A DNA stretch of 64,000 nucleotides from Salinicoccus sediminis (lineage in GTDB: Bacteria > Bacillota > Bacilli > Staphylococcales > Salinicoccaceae). Where the stretch lies: contig NZ_LAYZ01000023.1 in the NCBI RefSeq assembly GCF_000986795.1, positions 55,711 through 119,710 on the forward strand, read 5' to 3'. Below the pieces are notes generated by a model, which ran no database searches, was not told the DNA's origin, and worked only from the letters and a program-made list of their open reading frames with translations. How positions within the stretch are numbered: position 1 is the stretch's first letter; each line of letters begins with the position of its first letter. A program made the position numbers and the translations under genes. Positions 63,432-64,000 of the stretch are shown here, in pieces.

Positions 63432-64000
63432 CTATCTATTCCATAGATCTGCCAGGCCTTCAAGTGACATGATCCCGGCAATGAGTGTGATGATTACAGC
63501 GACGGCACCGAAAATGATCATCCACGCGGGATGGCGGTAATCACCGACGATTTTCTTCCTTCTGGAGGCGATAAGTATCGCACCAAGAGTGACCGGCAGG
63601 ATGAGACCGTTGAAGGCGCCTGCCAGGATGAGCAGCGCCACGGGGCGTCCGACGAAAGTGAATATCACCGTCGACACGACGATGAACACGACGATCACCG
63701 TATTGTTGTGTTCATCAAAGAACCTGTGTATAGATCTCAGGAAAGACGCGCTGGTATAGGCTGAACCGATGACGGATGACAATGCTGCCGCAACGAGCAC
63801 GACACCGAACACCTGCATGCCGATGTCACCGAGTGCGATCTGGAACACGGAAGCCGGCGGGTTATCCGGGTCGAGCGTCGCACCCGTCGCCACCACACCG
63901 AGCACAGCGAGGAATAGAAGCACACGCATGACGCCCGTTGTCAGGATGCCATAGTTCGCCGCCTTGCTGACAAAGTTCAGGCTCTCCTGCCCCGTCATGC
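63432..64000 (-). CDS. NRAMP-family membrane transporter (YcsG-like), N-terminal part outside window
   Basis: The C-terminal 190 residues or so of a larger protein; the frame runs off the window, and the ATG at 63998 is probably internal. Five hydrophobic segments remain. SSVIGSAYTSASFLRSIH and LAGAFNGLILPVTLGAILIASRRKKI match the second half of NRAMP proteins of the YcsG group, which accompany 5-oxoprolinase genes. The substrate could be a metal ion or, in this group, an organic solute. Confidence 0.85.
   Translation of the reverse strand, partial: MTGQESLNFVSKAANYGILTTGVMRVLLFLAVLGVVATGATLDPDNPPASVFQIALGDIGMQVFGVVLVAAALSSVIGSAYTSASFLRSIHRFFDEHNNTVIVVFIVVSTVIFTFVGRPVALLILAGAFNGLILPVTLGAILIASRRKKIVGDYRHPAWMIIFGAVAVIITLIAGIMSLEGLADLWNR

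Overview
The window looks like a chromosomal segment of a moderately high-GC member of the Staphylococcaceae, most likely Salinicoccus or a close relative. The block pcrB-pcrA-ligA-camS, with putP and gatCAB beside it, is typical of this family, and camS (the cAM373 sex-pheromone lipoprotein) is close to diagnostic for it. The base composition appears richer in GC than Staphylococcus. The genus is inferred; there is no rRNA here to confirm it.

Layout. 1-7 kb: a truncated SSS symporter, a DHFR-like reductase, a tRNA-dihydrouridine synthase, DUF1697, the rRNA methyltransferase RlmCD and a 5'-nucleotidase. 7-11 kb: a glucose-dehydrogenase-like SDR, a frameshifted M50-like gene, diacylglycerol kinase, a GrpB protein and an acidic surface protein. 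11-23 kb: gatCAB, putP, camS, ligA, pcrA and pcrB. 23-31 kb: a DD-carboxypeptidase lipoprotein, purB behind paired PurR boxes, and an NAD-salvage group (nadE, pncB, an MFS transporter, a nicotinamidase-like hydrolase), then Mn-pyrophosphatase. 32-38 kb: a lactonase, a LexA-controlled YolD protein, a divergent FolD, rpmG, a Zur-controlled zinc-binding lipoprotein, a candidate small RNA, YjbQ and a Nudix hydrolase. 38-41 kb: a putative peptide-pheromone gene divergent from an HTH-TPR regulator, and a free-standing I9-like lipoprotein. 41-47 kb: nagE/nagA and a BCCT carrier. 47-64 kb: aldehyde dehydrogenase with DUF779, CapA, an AlkA-like glycosylase, M23, an iron-type binding lipoprotein, VanZ, ABC transporters, nagB, and a pyroglutamate-type group (pcp, peptide-binding protein, DUF1445, NRAMP-like).

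Most striking non-coding structure: three arrays of short imperfect palindromes, each between a convergent gene pair (11182-11664, 36079-36558, 59203-59318). In the second the unit is exactly 29 nt with 12-nt spacers, and three units form a 123-nt higher-order repeat. Outer arms vary (CTTAT, CTCAC or TGCCT types) around a shared ATCGA-like core. I know of no name for this family.

Most promising possible new system: the module at 38682-39857. It has a 58-residue Sec-type prepeptide, a divergently transcribed XRE-HTH plus TPR regulator of RRNPP type, and an inverted repeat just upstream of the peptide promoter -35, where an activator would bind. Other clear regulatory sites are a LexA box inside a near-consensus promoter (33001), two Zur boxes around the znuA promoter (34943), paired PurR boxes before purB (25101) and a cre site before nagE (43412).
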